Assembly: GCF_000495815.1 (NCBI RefSeq)
Contig: NZ_AWGE01000006.1
Coordinates: 248,001-312,000 of the forward strand
Source of the DNA: Asticcacaulis sp. AC466
GTDB lineage: Bacteria > Pseudomonadota > Alphaproteobacteria > Caulobacterales > Caulobacteraceae
Direction: 5' to 3'
DNA length: 64,000 nt
This document shows, piece by piece, positions 9,407 to 18,864 of the stretch. Every line of letters begins with the position of its first letter. Position 1 is the stretch's first letter. The notes beneath the pieces are model-generated. The model did not search any database, was not told the DNA's origin, and saw nothing but the letters and a program-made list of their open reading frames with translations. The translations under genes were made by a program, and so were the position numbers.

Positions 9407-10675
9407 TCAGGCGGCCTTGACCCGAAACCGGAAGCAGGCGCCGCCCAGCGGCCTATAATCTGGCGGAAGAGGACGCGTTTCCTGAGGCGTCACGAGCTCC
9501 AGCGTGCTGCCATGGCCCTGCACGATCTGCTTGGCCAGGCTCAGGCCAACACCCGTCCCCGTAGCCTTGGTCGAATAGAAGGGCAAGAAAATTTGTTCGG
9601 CGCTGTCGGCTCCAATGCCTTTGCCTGAATCCTCGACTTCGAAGATCATGCCGTCTGCGTCGCGTTTCAGGCGTAGGCGCACGCGTGGGTCAGGCTTTTC
9701 CAGCGCCGCCTGCGCGCCGTTATTGAGCAGGTTCGATACGCCGAGCCACATCTGGTCCTCATCCATCAGCAGCGATATGTCGCTTTCGGCCAGGCCGTCG
9801 ACGTGTTCCGCGTTAAACCGCACGCCCTTTTCTCCCCATTGCGCCTCGAAGCTTTCCATCAGTACGTCAAGCCACAGGCCGAGCGTGCAAGGCCGAATTA
9901 CGGGCGGCGGCAGACGGGTCAGGGCGCGGTAGGCATTGATGAAATCGGTCAGGCCCTCGGTGCGCGCGACCACGCGTTCCAGTGCTTTACGTGCCGCCGC
10001 GTGCGATTCGGCCGTCTCATCACCCAGCAGATCGAGCGCGCTTCGGCTCATCGACGCCACAGGCGTCAGGGCGTTCATCAGTTCGTGGTTGAGCACCTTC
10101 AAAAGGTCACGCAAAGCGCTGGCCTCCGCGGCGCGCACATCGGCGGAAATATCGGTCAGCACCGCCAGATGCGACAGGCGAGCCTCTTCCTCCATCTCGG
10201 CCAGGTGTACAGCAAAGGTTTGGCCCTTCCACTTGATTTGGGAGCCTATCGTCGCCAGCCCCATCAGCCGCTGACCGGCCGGATCGGCGACATCTCCCAG
10301 CAAAGCCTTACGCGCGGCGACGGGCAGGCCGTATGACACATCGAACAGGTTGCGAGCGGCGCGATTGACGGCAATCAGCTGGCCGTTATCGGGTTGAAGC
10401 AGGATCGGGGAGGGCGTCTGATCGAGCAGGACCTGGAGACGGCGACGGCTGAGTTCCGCTGTGAAATTGGTGCCCGGCTGGTTACGCTTCAGCAGATCGC
10501 GTCCCAGCACGAAGGCAGACTGGGTCAGGCCCAGAGAGGCCAAAGTCACAGCGCCCAGCCCGCATACCAGGGCGCTGGCGTACAGGCCCTGCGTGAGCGC
10601 CAGCCATCCGAAGGCACCCAGGATGAAGACACCCATTTGCGCCGCCAGCGGCAGCATGATGCGTCTAAAGACCAT
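9407..10675 (-). CDS. Membrane sensor histidine kinase (PAS-containing)
   Basis: 422-residue kinase. Two N-terminal transmembrane helices (about 8-28 and 32-52) are separated by almost no periplasmic loop, suggesting membrane or intracellular sensing. A PAS-like domain (about 80-180) is followed by HisKA with KVLNHELMNALTP (His197) and HATPase (SNLLNNGAQAAL N box, GTGVGLSLAKQIV G2). Its start overlaps the end of the regulator gene upstream by 11 bases, so the two are co-transcribed. It is divergent from the MacA/MacB-like export operon, which is the likely target of the pair. Confidence 0.9.
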   Translation of the reverse strand: MVFRRIMLPLAAQMGVFILGAFGWLALTQGLYASALVCGLGAVTLASLGLTQSAFVLGRDLLKRNQPGTNFTAELSRRRLQVLLDQTPSPILLQPDNGQLIAVNRAARNLFDVSYGLPVAARKALLGDVADPAGQRLMGLATIGSQIKWKGQTFAVHLAEMEEEARLSHLAVLTDISADVRAAEASALRDLLKVLNHELMNALTPVASMSRSALDLLGDETAESHAAARKALERVVARTEGLTDFINAYRALTRLPPPVIRPCTLGLWLDVLMESFEAQWGEKGVRFNAEHVDGLAESDISLLMDEDQMWLGVSNLLNNGAQAALEKPDPRVRLRLKRDADGMIFEVEDSGKGIGADSAEQIFLPFYSTKATGTGVGLSLAKQIVQGHGSTLELVTPQETRPLPPDYRPLGGACFRFRVKAA

Positions 10676-11240
10676 GTTTTTCCATCCGCCGGTACAATGC
10701 GGCGCGCGTCACGCCCAGGTCTTTGGCCGCCGCCGAAATATTGAACTGGTGCCGGTTGAGCGCCGCCTTGACCAGCTCTTTTTCCGACCGCTCCAGGTTG
10801 AGGTCCTGGGGCGCCTGGGGCAGGATGCGTGGCGCTTCCATGGCCGCCTTGATGGAGGCGATGAAACGGTCATTGTTCCATGGCTTCACGACGAAGTCCT
10901 GGGCGCCCATGCGCATGGCTTGAATGGCGATATTCATGCCCGAATGTCCGGTAACTACCACTACGGGCAGGCCGGCATCGCGTTTCATCTGCTCATCCAG
11001 AAAGCTGAGGCCGGCGTCGCCCGACGTGTCGCCGCGCCGGTAATTGAGATCGAGCAACAGCACATCGACGGCATTGGCCGCCAGTTTTTCACGCGCGGCC
11101 TCCGGGCTTTGCGCCTTGAGCAGACGCATGCCATGGCGCGTCAAAACCAGCTCGGCGGCGTCGAGAATATCGGCATCGTCATCGAGGAACAGAGCGGTCA
11201 AAGGCCCTTTTTGTACAACATCTTGAGCGGTTTCAGACAT
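10665..11240 (-). CDS. Response regulator, receiver plus Fis-type HTH, no AAA+ domain
   Basis: 191 residues. The N-terminal receiver has the acidic patch FLDDDAD, phospho-acceptor Asp64 in LLLDLNYRRG, VVVTGHSG and VVKPWNN. The C-terminal Fis-like helix-turn-helix reads FNISAAAKDLGVTRAALYRRM. The sigma54-interacting AAA+ domain of NtrC is absent, giving the RegA/PrrA/ActR-like layout, so it should activate or repress without ATP hydrolysis. It heads the operon with the sensor kinase. It faces the export operon across a 117-bp gap, which should contain its binding site. Confidence 0.9.
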   Translation of the reverse strand: MSETAQDVVQKGPLTALFLDDDADILDAAELVLTRHGMRLLKAQSPEAAREKLAANAVDVLLLDLNYRRGDTSGDAGLSFLDEQMKRDAGLPVVVVTGHSGMNIAIQAMRMGAQDFVVKPWNNDRFIASIKAAMEAPRILPQAPQDLNLERSEKELVKAALNRHQFNISAAAKDLGVTRAALYRRMEKHGL

Positions 11241-11357
11241 GTTCGAAAACGGACACTTTCATTGGAACGGTAGGTGCGGATAATGCCTTGAAAGGGATAA
11301 AAGTCAAATAGAATTAGGTGTTTATGTCTATTGCCTATCCTGTGTTAGCCTTATAAC
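11241..11357. promoter_or_regulatory. Divergent promoter region between regulator and export operon
   Basis: AT-rich 117-bp gap containing both start regions. An inverted repeat AATAGA (11307-11312) / TCTATT (11327-11332) with a 14-bp spacer lies 25 bases before the adaptor gene. It is a candidate site for the adjacent Fis-type regulator; this is inferred from position only. Confidence 0.4.
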
Positions 11358-12650
11358 ATGCCCGATAAACCTCTCAATTCCGCTTCAAATGACCGCCGCC
11401 TGGCCAAACCCTGGTGGCGTCGCCGTCCCGTTCAGATCGCCGGTGCCGTTGCGGCAGCGGGCCTGGTGGCCCTGGGCGTCTTTGTCTTTCTGCCGCCGCC
11501 CAATACGGTTACGGTCAGTGCCGCTTCGCTCGATACCGGCGTCGTCAGCCGTGCCGCATTCCAGGACTATGTCGCCCTGCGTGCGGCGGTCGAGCCGCTC
11601 GAAATCACCTACATCACGGCCGAAACCAACGGCCGCGTCATCGCCGTTAGTGCGACCGATGGCGATATGGTCATGCCGGGCCAGGCCCTGGCCGTGCTGG
11701 GCAATCCCGATCTGACCCTGGCTGTGTCTTCGCGCGAGGCCGATATTTCCGCCCGCCTGAGCGACACCAACAGTCAGCTCATGACCTTGCAAAATGCGCA
11801 GAACGCCAGCGAACAAAGCATCGCCGATGTCGCCTACGCCCTGCATAAGGCCCAGGAAGAACTGACGAAGCGCAGCCTGTTGCGTGAGCACGGCGTATAC
11901 AACGATGCGGCGGTTCAGACCTATGTCGATGAGGTCGCCTATCAAAAGCAACGTTTGGCCGCGCTCAAGGCCCAGCAGGCGCAGCAGACGCAATTCTATA
12001 CCTCTCAGCGCCAGCAGATCCTGGCATCGGCCAATGACCTGCGCCGCAGTCGCGACGAAGTGCGCGCCGGCCTGAAAGCCCTGAGTCTGACCGCTCCGGC
12101 GCAGGGGCGCCTGACCGGCTTTACGCTCAAGCCCGGACAGGCCGTCAAGCAGGGCGACCCGGTGGCCGAGGTCGATTCCGAGGGCACCTACAAGCTAAAG
12201 GCCGAGGTCGATGAATATTATCTGGCCCGTCTGTCGGTCGGCCTTAAGGCCATAGCCAATGTGCATGGCAAGGATGTGGCTGTGCACGTCTCTAAAATCT
12301 TTCCGCAGGTCAATAACGGACGCATCACCGTCGAACTGGAATTCGACGTCATGCCGACCGACCTGAAACGGGGCGAAACCGTAGATATCCGCCTGTCGCT
12401 GGGGGCCACGCAAGACGCTCTTCTGGTACCGACCGGCGGCTGGCTCACCGATAGCAACGGCACGTCCATCTTCGTGCTTAACGCTCACGGCGACGCGGCG
12501 ACGCGGCGTCCCATAATCGTCGGCCGAAGAAATCCAGAATATGCCGAAATCATCTCTGGCCTGAAGATCGGTGAGCACGTCGTCACCGGCGGCACCCAGG
12601 CCTATCTCAAAGCGCAACATCTCCGTATCCGAAAGAGCGACACAGAATGA
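11358..12650 (+). CDS. HlyD/MacA-family periplasmic adaptor of ABC exporter
   Basis: 430-residue membrane fusion protein. A basic N-terminus is followed by one transmembrane helix (about 28-48), a first lipoyl half (RVIAVSATDGDMVMPGQAL), a long alpha-helical hairpin (about 125-235, rich in Gln/Ala) and a second lipoyl half (GFTLKPGQAVKQGDPVAEV). A beta-barrel and membrane-proximal domain follow. It should link the inner-membrane ABC permease to an outer-membrane factor in a tripartite pump. The stop overlaps the ATPase start by ATGA. The cargo (peptide, antibiotic, lipid) cannot be told from sequence. An outer-membrane factor is not in this operon. Confidence 0.9.
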   Translation: MPDKPLNSASNDRRLAKPWWRRRPVQIAGAVAAAGLVALGVFVFLPPPNTVTVSAASLDTGVVSRAAFQDYVALRAAVEPLEITYITAETNGRVIAVSATDGDMVMPGQALAVLGNPDLTLAVSSREADISARLSDTNSQLMTLQNAQNASEQSIADVAYALHKAQEELTKRSLLREHGVYNDAAVQTYVDEVAYQKQRLAALKAQQAQQTQFYTSQRQQILASANDLRRSRDEVRAGLKALSLTAPAQGRLTGFTLKPGQAVKQGDPVAEVDSEGTYKLKAEVDEYYLARLSVGLKAIANVHGKDVAVHVSKIFPQVNNGRITVELEFDVMPTDLKRGETVDIRLSLGATQDALLVPTGGWLTDSNGTSIFVLNAHGDAATRRPIIVGRRNPEYAEIISGLKIGEHVVTGGTQAYLKAQHLRIRKSDTE

Positions 12651-13351
12651 CCAGCCTTATCGAACTTCAGAATATCACGCGTCTGTACCGCTCGGACGAA
12701 GTCGAAACGACGGCCCTGCACAATATCTCGCTGCATATCAAGCGCGGCGAATTCGTCGCCATCATGGGCCCTTCCGGCTGCGGCAAGTCTACTCTGCTCA
12801 ATATCCTGGGTACAATCGACCGGCCGACATCGGGCGCCTACCTGTTTACCGATTCCACGGGCGCACAGCAGGACCTGGCGCGGATGAACGAAGTCAAACT
12901 GGCCCGGCACCGCGCCCGGCATCTGGGCTTCATTTTCCAAAGCTTCAACCTGGTTGACGATCTGACCATCTATGAAAATATCGAACTGGGCCTCCTCTAC
13001 CGCGGCGGCGTGAAGGGGGGGCGACGGGCTGTCATCGAAGCCGCCATGGACAAGGTCGGCATCGCCCACCGTGCCCGCCACTTCCCGCATCAATTGTCCG
13101 GTGGCCAACAGCAACGCGCCGCCATAGCCCGTGCCATCGTGGGCTCGCCCGACCTGATTCTCGCCGACGAACCCACCGGCAATCTCGATACCGAAAACGG
13201 CGCGCAGGTGATGCAGATATTGCAGACGCTCAACCAGGGCGGCGCGACGATCATCATGGTCACCCACTCGCAATCCCATGCCGACCAGGCCTCGCGCCAG
13301 GTCGATATTCTCGACGGACAACTCGTCGCCTCCGTGGCGCAGGTGCTGTGA
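12647..13351 (+). CDS. ABC transporter ATP-binding protein (MacB/LolD type)
   Basis: 234-residue stand-alone nucleotide-binding subunit. Walker A is GPSGCGKST (about 41-49), the Q-loop lies in FIFQSFNLVDDLT, the signature is LSGGQQQRAAIARA, Walker B is LILADEPTGNLD, and the H-loop is MVTHSQSHA. ADEPTGNLD is typical of the MacB/LolD/FtsE group. It powers the permease encoded next, with coupled start/stop overlaps on both sides. Confidence 0.95.
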   Translation: MTSLIELQNITRLYRSDEVETTALHNISLHIKRGEFVAIMGPSGCGKSTLLNILGTIDRPTSGAYLFTDSTGAQQDLARMNEVKLARHRARHLGFIFQSFNLVDDLTIYENIELGLLYRGGVKGGRRAVIEAAMDKVGIAHRARHFPHQLSGGQQQRAAIARAIVGSPDLILADEPTGNLDTENGAQVMQILQTLNQGGATIIMVTHSQSHADQASRQVDILDGQLVASVAQVL

Positions 13352-15792
13352 TGTTGAAAAGCACCTTTACCGCCTTTTACCGGTCGTTTGTCCGCCATCC
13401 GCTCTATGCCCTGCTCAACCTCTTAGGCCTCAGCCTCGGCATCGCCGTCTTTATCGCGCTCAGTCTCTTCTATCGGTTTGAAACCAGCTACGAAAGCTGG
13501 AGCCCCAAATTGCCGCAAATCTACACGATAGGCATAAGTTTCCATTTTCCCGGTATGACGGACGATACAGGCATCGGCTCAATGGGCGGCCTGTTGGAGG
13601 AGATCAAGACGGCCTATCCGCAAACCGACGGTACGCGTTACTGGCCCGACAGCGTCATCGTCCACAAAGGGGCCGATGTCTTCAACGAACAAATCAGCCT
13701 GGTGGACGCCAATTTTCTTACCTTTTTTGCCGTGCCCGTCCTTTACGGTGACCCGGCTAATGCGTTGAGCGATCCGTCTCATGTGGTGTTGAGCGCCAGT
13801 CTGGCACGTAAATACTTCGGCGTGACAAATGCCGTTGGACGCACCATGACCCTAAACGACCCGGAGGGCTTAAAGGCCTATACCGTCAGCGCCATCATTG
13901 CCGACCTGCCAAAAAATACGGAGATGAAACTCGATATATTGCGCCTGATTACACCGCAACGCACAGCGCTTCATTCCAACTGGCATCACTGGGGATCGGT
14001 GCAGTTAGCAACCTATATAAAATTCAAAAGCCGAACTGAGGCCAATGCACTTGCGGTGCAATTTCCCGCCTTCACCGATCGCCAGGTCGGGCAGTCCTTT
14101 GGCCCCGATGTCGTGCCGCACAAACTGCTGGAGCTAAAACTCATTCCTTTGGCCGATGCGCATCTGGTTTCGCCTAAGCTGAAAGCCGCCGTCATTTCAT
14201 TGGGTGTTGTCGGTATCGTTGCCCTGGCGCTCGCCTTGATCAACTATGTCAACCTGGCCACGGCACGCGCAGGCCTGCGTGCGCGGGAGGTGGCTGTGCG
14301 CAAGACGCTGGGGGCAGCGCCCGTTGTTCTGCGCCTGCAATTTATTTTCGAAGCCGTGCTGACCCTGCTTCTCGCATTCGTGGTTGCCTTGTCTTTCGTT
14401 GAGCTGAGCCTGCCCTTGCTCAATAGTGCCGGTGGCCTGTCGCTCAAGCTCGACTACCATGCTGACGCCATCTGGCTCTTATCTATCTTGGCGATCGTGA
14501 TGGTGTCGGGGCTCATTGCCGCGCTTTATCCGGCGTTCGCCTTGTCCGCATTCAAGCCCGCCCAGGTTCTGGCCTCCAGCCGCACACCCGGCGGCGGCCG
14601 CACCGCAGGTATTCTGCGCACGGGGCTGGCCATGGTGCAGTTCACAGCCGTGGCCGTAGCCTTTGTCCTGATCATGGGCTTCATGCTGCAAATTCGCCAT
14701 ATCCAGAATGCCGATATTGGCTTTCAGCGCAGCAATCTGATGATTGTTAATTCGATCCGCGACAATGCCGTAACTCAGTCACAACGGGATGCCTTCGTCG
14801 CAGGAGCAAGTGCCCTGCCGGGCGTCAGTTATGTCACGATCGCCAATGCCATCCCCGGCGACACGAGCTCGGTCAACAATTCGAATATTGTCCGGCCCGG
14901 CCAGGTTGACAGCGCCACCGAGTCGCCGACCGTGAACTACTCTATTGTCGGGCCTGATTATTTCGAGCTTCTCGGGGCGAAAATGTTGGTCGGACGTGTT
15001 TTCGACGTGCAACGCGGCGAGGACCAGATGTGGGGTGACAAAACGACCGACAAAGACCGCGTTTACAGTGTCGTCATAAGCCGTCGCACCGTCAAGGACA
15101 TGGGCTTCCCGTCACCGCAGGCGGCGCTTAATCAAACGGCACGCTTTAACGACCACACCGTACGTATCATCGGCGTCGTCGAAGACATGCGCTTCTACAA
15201 TCCCAATGAACCCATACCGGCCAAGCTCTATTTGTTCGATGCGCATGCGTCCGAGGCCGTCGTTGGGATGGTCCGTTATCAAGGATTGTCTGCACCGGCC
15301 ATGCGCGCAAAGCTGCAGCATCTGTGGCGGCAAATAGCCCCGGGCGTCCCCTTCGACGTGACGAGCGCGGCCGACAATCTCGACAAATACTATAAGCCTG
15401 AGCGCGACCGGACGCACCTGTTCACCATCGGCGCCGGAATTGCCGCTCTTATCGGATGTATCGGCCTGTATGGCATGGCTGCATTCAACACAGGGCGGCG
15501 CGTCCGTGAGATCGGCGTGCGCAAGGTGTTGGGCGCATCCGCCGGGCGGGTGGTTGGACTGCTGCTGAGGCAGTTCCTGTATCCGGTCGCTATCGCCAGC
15601 CTCATCGCCTGGCCGCTGGGCTGGCTTGCCCTTGAGCGTTGGTTGTCGCAATTCGATGATGCGATTGCCATGCCGTTGTGGGTCTTCCCGGTGGCCTCAG
15701 GTGTGGCCCTGGCCATTGCCCTGGTGACGGTGGCCGGCGTGGCCTTCGGTGCCGCCAGCACGGAACCCGGAAAGGCGTTGAGGCACGAATAG
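13351..15792 (+). CDS. ABC transporter permease with two MacB-PCD/FtsX repeats
   Basis: About 813 residues, roughly double a MacB permease core. A transmembrane helix near residue 20-42 and a periplasmic MacB-PCD-like domain are followed by an FtsX domain with three helices (about 275-410; RAREVAVRKTLGA is the coupling segment). A second helix (about 430-450), second periplasmic domain and second FtsX domain follow (RVREIGVRKVLGASAGRVVG, about 715-805). The repeated VRKxLGA coupling motifs indicate an internally duplicated permease. Such exporters are mechanotransmission pumps acting on periplasmic or membrane substrates. The ATG used overlaps the ATPase stop as TGATG; a GTG one codon earlier is possible. 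Confidence 0.92.
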   Translation: MLKSTFTAFYRSFVRHPLYALLNLLGLSLGIAVFIALSLFYRFETSYESWSPKLPQIYTIGISFHFPGMTDDTGIGSMGGLLEEIKTAYPQTDGTRYWPDSVIVHKGADVFNEQISLVDANFLTFFAVPVLYGDPANALSDPSHVVLSASLARKYFGVTNAVGRTMTLNDPEGLKAYTVSAIIADLPKNTEMKLDILRLITPQRTALHSNWHHWGSVQLATYIKFKSRTEANALAVQFPAFTDRQVGQSFGPDVVPHKLLELKLIPLADAHLVSPKLKAAVISLGVVGIVALALALINYVNLATARAGLRAREVAVRKTLGAAPVVLRLQFIFEAVLTLLLAFVVALSFVELSLPLLNSAGGLSLKLDYHADAIWLLSILAIVMVSGLIAALYPAFALSAFKPAQVLASSRTPGGGRTAGILRTGLAMVQFTAVAVAFVLIMGFMLQIRHIQNADIGFQRSNLMIVNSIRDNAVTQSQRDAFVAGASALPGVSYVTIANAIPGDTSSVNNSNIVRPGQVDSATESPTVNYSIVGPDYFELLGAKMLVGRVFDVQRGEDQMWGDKTTDKDRVYSVVISRRTVKDMGFPSPQAALNQTARFNDHTVRIIGVVEDMRFYNPNEPIPAKLYLFDAHASEAVVGMVRYQGLSAPAMRAKLQHLWRQIAPGVPFDVTSAADNLDKYYKPERDRTHLFTIGAGIAALIGCIGLYGMAAFNTGRRVREIGVRKVLGASAGRVVGLLLRQFLYPVAIASLIAWPLGWLALERWLSQFDDAIAMPLWVFPVASGVALAIALVTVAGVAFGAASTEPGKALRHE

Positions 15793-15794
15793 GG

Positions 15795-16829
15795 TCAGGC
15801 GATAACCGCGCCGACCCAGCGCTGAAACGCCGTCACGGCCGTCTCATGCTTCGGCGAGAGACGGCCGGTGTCGTAGACGCCGGCATTCAGGTTCTCCTGC
15901 ACCGTCTCGACGATCCACTTGTCTTCGGCCGTCACCTGATCCGACATGGCGATGGTCGCCTCCGGCACCGCTTCGCCGTCGGGCGTCAGGTATAGATAAT
16001 CGAGCTGCGTCTGATGCGGACCGACCGGTGACATGCGCTCGATCATCAGGCCGCGATTATAGACGTTGATGCCGATATTGGGCCAAACCCAGCCCCATAG
16101 CCCGTCATAGACGGCATCCGGTGATTTGGGCGGCGCGTCGTGCAGCACCACACGGCCATCGACCGTGACCCTGTATTGTTCGGAAACGATTTCGGCATCG
16201 AGCGACGGGTGCATGGACGGCACATGATAGCCTTCGAGATAGTTTTCGACATAGGTTTTCCAGTTGCAGTCGAGCACGTGCGCGCGGCGCAGTCCAACCT
16301 TCAGATTCGACCAGTCGGCGTTTGTCAGCCGGGCATCCAGCGGGGCCATTTGCGCGCTCAAATCGGGCAGGTCATCGCCGATGCCGGCAAAGACCAGGCC
16401 GCGCCAGGTCTGAAGCCGGATCGGATACAGGCCGTATTCGCGCGGGTCGAAATCGGCGGTCGCGCCGAAATCGCGGGCGGCGCGCAGGCGGCCGTCAAGC
16501 GTGTAGCGCCAACCGTGATATTGACACGTCAGATAGCCGTCGCAAGTCCCCGACGCTTCGCGGGTCAGCGGTCCGGCGCGGTGACGGCAGACATTGTGAA
16601 AGGCGCGCAACTGCCCGTCATCTCCCCGCACAATAACCACCGGATAGCCGGCCAATATGTCGGCCCGCCAGTCGCGCGGATGGGGCACGGCGCTGTCGTG
16701 CGTCAGGAATTGCCAGTTGCGGGCGAAGATGTCGCGGCGTTCGACCGGCCAAAGCGACGGATCGGTGTACCATCTGGCCGGTGCGGTGACCGGCGATACG
16801 GGCTTGGCGGTCGTGTCCGTGCTGTCCAT
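15795..16829 (-). CDS. Rieske non-heme iron oxygenase, alpha-subunit type
   Basis: 344-residue hydroxylase. The Rieske 2Fe-2S ligands are in CRHRAGPL and CQYHGWRY (C-x-H...C-x2-H, about 85-107). The mononuclear iron site is in the ENYLEGYHVPSMHP block (about 215-228) with a downstream Asp. The layout resembles GbcA/CntA-like enzymes acting on quaternary amines, as well as aromatic ring hydroxylases, so the substrate is open. No ferredoxin reductase lies beside it. The start overlaps the stop of the upstream amino-acid permease (TGATG), which suggests a nitrogenous or amino-acid-like substrate. It is convergent, 2 bases apart, with the ABC permease. Confidence 0.88.
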   Translation of the reverse strand: MDSTDTTAKPVSPVTAPARWYTDPSLWPVERRDIFARNWQFLTHDSAVPHPRDWRADILAGYPVVIVRGDDGQLRAFHNVCRHRAGPLTREASGTCDGYLTCQYHGWRYTLDGRLRAARDFGATADFDPREYGLYPIRLQTWRGLVFAGIGDDLPDLSAQMAPLDARLTNADWSNLKVGLRRAHVLDCNWKTYVENYLEGYHVPSMHPSLDAEIVSEQYRVTVDGRVVLHDAPPKSPDAVYDGLWGWVWPNIGINVYNRGLMIERMSPVGPHQTQLDYLYLTPDGEAVPEATIAMSDQVTAEDKWIVETVQENLNAGVYDTGRLSPKHETAVTAFQRWVGAVIA

Positions 16830-18268
16830 CACTGTGTCCTCCTGCTGCGAAACCAGTGGGTGCCGTAGATGCCCGCGCCTATGGCGATCAATACGGTCGA
16901 TGCGCCGGCCAGTTTGAGAAAGTCGCCCATGGCGTCTGTCGTCGCGGAACTGGGGACCAGGCTGCCGAGTATGGCGGTGAAGGCGACGATGAAGCCGAGC
17001 GCTGCCAGTATCTTCGCCCCCGTGACGCCACCGGGCGTGCGCCAGTCCAGCCCCGTGTCAGGTCGCTTCTGGGCGATCCAATAGGCAGCGAACATCCACA
17101 GATAAGGAATGACGAACGTCAGCACGCCCATGCTGACGACAAAATCGTAAGCCCCGGCCAGGGTGGCGCCAAAGGCGCTCAGGCCCATGATGAGGATGAC
17201 CAGGACAGCCTGAATGGCGATAGCGACAACCGGGGCGCCGGTCTTGGGATCGGTGCGGCCCAGCACCTTGGGCAACATGTGGTCGACGCCGATGGCGAAG
17301 GGGAGCCGTGCCGCCGCGCCGAACCAGGCGCTCATCCCGCCCAGAAAGGTCAGGGCGGCTGCCGCCAGAAGGTAAGGCAGCCAAGCTGAGACGTGCAGCT
17401 TGGTCAGGGCGGCGGCAAGCGCATCGGGCAGGCCGCCCAGACGCGACGCCACCTCTTGCGGAACGATGGCCAGCATGGCGGCGGTGCCGCCCGCATAGCC
17501 AATGGTCTGGAACAGGCCAAGCAGGATCAGGGCCGGGACGATGGTCCGTACGCCGCCCTTGACGTCGTTACGCATCAGGGCGACGCCTTCGACCCCGCCA
17601 AAGGCGAACACGATGCTGGCCCACAGGATGGCGCCATTGGCATCAAATGGCGGCGTGTAGTTGGCGCGGGCGAAATCGGTCGCCGATCCGGTCACGTCGC
17701 TCAGATAAAAGCCGGCCCAGATCAGAAAGAACAGAATGGCGACCGACACGGCGGCGCTGGCAATCGGCAGCCACTTGCCGACGCCGAAGCCGCGTGCGTG
17801 CAGGGCCGCAACGACCAGTAAGATCGCCGTGGCGGCCCAGAAGGCGCCCATGGGCTGACTGAGCACGGCGCCCAGTCCCGCCGTTGCCGGAATGCCGAGA
17901 AAGGCCTTGCCCAGCAGGTTGACGATGAAGAACAGCAGGCTGGCGAAATAGGGCAGGTTGCAGGCCCAGTAGAGCCAGCCGGTCATGAAGCCGGCGAAGG
18001 GCCCCTGGGTTTCGCGCACCCAGGCATAGACCGCGCCTTCCTCCGGAAAGCGCGCCGACAGCTCCAGCGTGGCGCAGACCAGCGGCACAAGGAACAGAAG
18101 CGCGGCGACAATCCATAAAGTGATGGCCACGGGTCCCGTGGCCGCACCTGTGGCCAGCCATCGGATGCTGAAATTCATGGCAGTGCCATACAGGGCGATG
18201 CCCCACAGACCGGTTCTGGGGCTAGTCTTTGAGCCTGTTGTGGAACCCGTCTTGTCGCCTGCGGTCAT
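16829..18268 (-). CDS. APC-superfamily amino-acid permease
   Basis: 479-residue inner-membrane transporter with about 12 hydrophobic helices. The N-terminal region (FSIRWLATGAATGPVAITLW) and the FPEEGAVYAWVRETQGPFAGF segment are typical of amino acid-polyamine-organocation permeases of the glutamate/GABA antiporter-like branch. The start was chosen because an AGGGGT lies seven bases upstream. A longer reading would run into the MOSC gene. It is translationally coupled to the Rieske oxygenase, so it probably imports that enzyme's substrate. The exact solute is unknown. Confidence 0.88.
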   Translation of the reverse strand: MTAGDKTGSTTGSKTSPRTGLWGIALYGTAMNFSIRWLATGAATGPVAITLWIVAALLFLVPLVCATLELSARFPEEGAVYAWVRETQGPFAGFMTGWLYWACNLPYFASLLFFIVNLLGKAFLGIPATAGLGAVLSQPMGAFWAATAILLVVAALHARGFGVGKWLPIASAAVSVAILFFLIWAGFYLSDVTGSATDFARANYTPPFDANGAILWASIVFAFGGVEGVALMRNDVKGGVRTIVPALILLGLFQTIGYAGGTAAMLAIVPQEVASRLGGLPDALAAALTKLHVSAWLPYLLAAAALTFLGGMSAWFGAAARLPFAIGVDHMLPKVLGRTDPKTGAPVVAIAIQAVLVILIMGLSAFGATLAGAYDFVVSMGVLTFVIPYLWMFAAYWIAQKRPDTGLDWRTPGGVTGAKILAALGFIVAFTAILGSLVPSSATTDAMGDFLKLAGASTVLIAIGAGIYGTHWFRSRRTQ

Positions 18269-18317
18269 GACGCCACCCCTGTGCAAGACAGATGATTGCG
18301 ACGGGAACGGACGATCG

Positions 18318-18806
18318 TCAAGCCACCGTGAGTCGGTCGCCGATTCGCACCCGGCCATTGGCCACAACCCGGGCGGTAATGCCGCCATGATGACGCACGG
18401 CATTGTAGCCGCCGGTGCCGAACGTCTCCTCCATGCGCGAGCACGGATGACATTCGCCGGTCATTTCCAGGATCGCGTCACCAAGCTGGAACGACTTGTC
18501 CTTCAACGCCAGCAGATTGATGCCGCTGACCATGATATTACGGCGAAGTTGCGCGGGCGTTACCGTCTGATCGAGATAACTGGCTATGGCGAAGAGGTCT
18601 TCGCGCTGGATAAGCGTGACGTGGCGAGTCCCCTTGCGCGGGTTATTGTAATGATCGCCGATCAAGCCGGCCTGGGTATCCAGATCGACATGGTCAACGA
18701 CGGTCATGTCACCGCGCCGAATGGACCGCAGGCCAATCCATTCCACCGTGCCGGGACGCATGCTTGCGTTGATGAGGTCCGCAAGAGCGGATTTGGGGTT
18801 GAGCAC
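18318..18806 (-). CDS. MOSC domain protein
   Basis: 162-residue protein made of one MOSC domain, the module found at the end of eukaryotic Moco sulfurases and in bacterial YiiM/YuaD proteins. The conserved Cys is in TGECHPCSRMEETFG (about residue 115), followed by the YNAVRHHGGITARVV strand and the terminal GDRL loop. Such proteins bind molybdenum cofactor or move sulfur to or from metals and N-hydroxylated substrates. It sits upstream of the permease with a 49-bp gap and may be co-transcribed. Confidence 0.88.
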   Translation of the reverse strand: MLNPKSALADLINASMRPGTVEWIGLRSIRRGDMTVVDHVDLDTQAGLIGDHYNNPRKGTRHVTLIQREDLFAIASYLDQTVTPAQLRRNIMVSGINLLALKDKSFQLGDAILEMTGECHPCSRMEETFGTGGYNAVRHHGGITARVVANGRVRIGDRLTVA

Positions 18807-18864
18807 TGCCGGGTCCTTTGGGCCAAAAGCCGTTGAGTTTATCCGGCCGAAAGTAAGGCATCAA

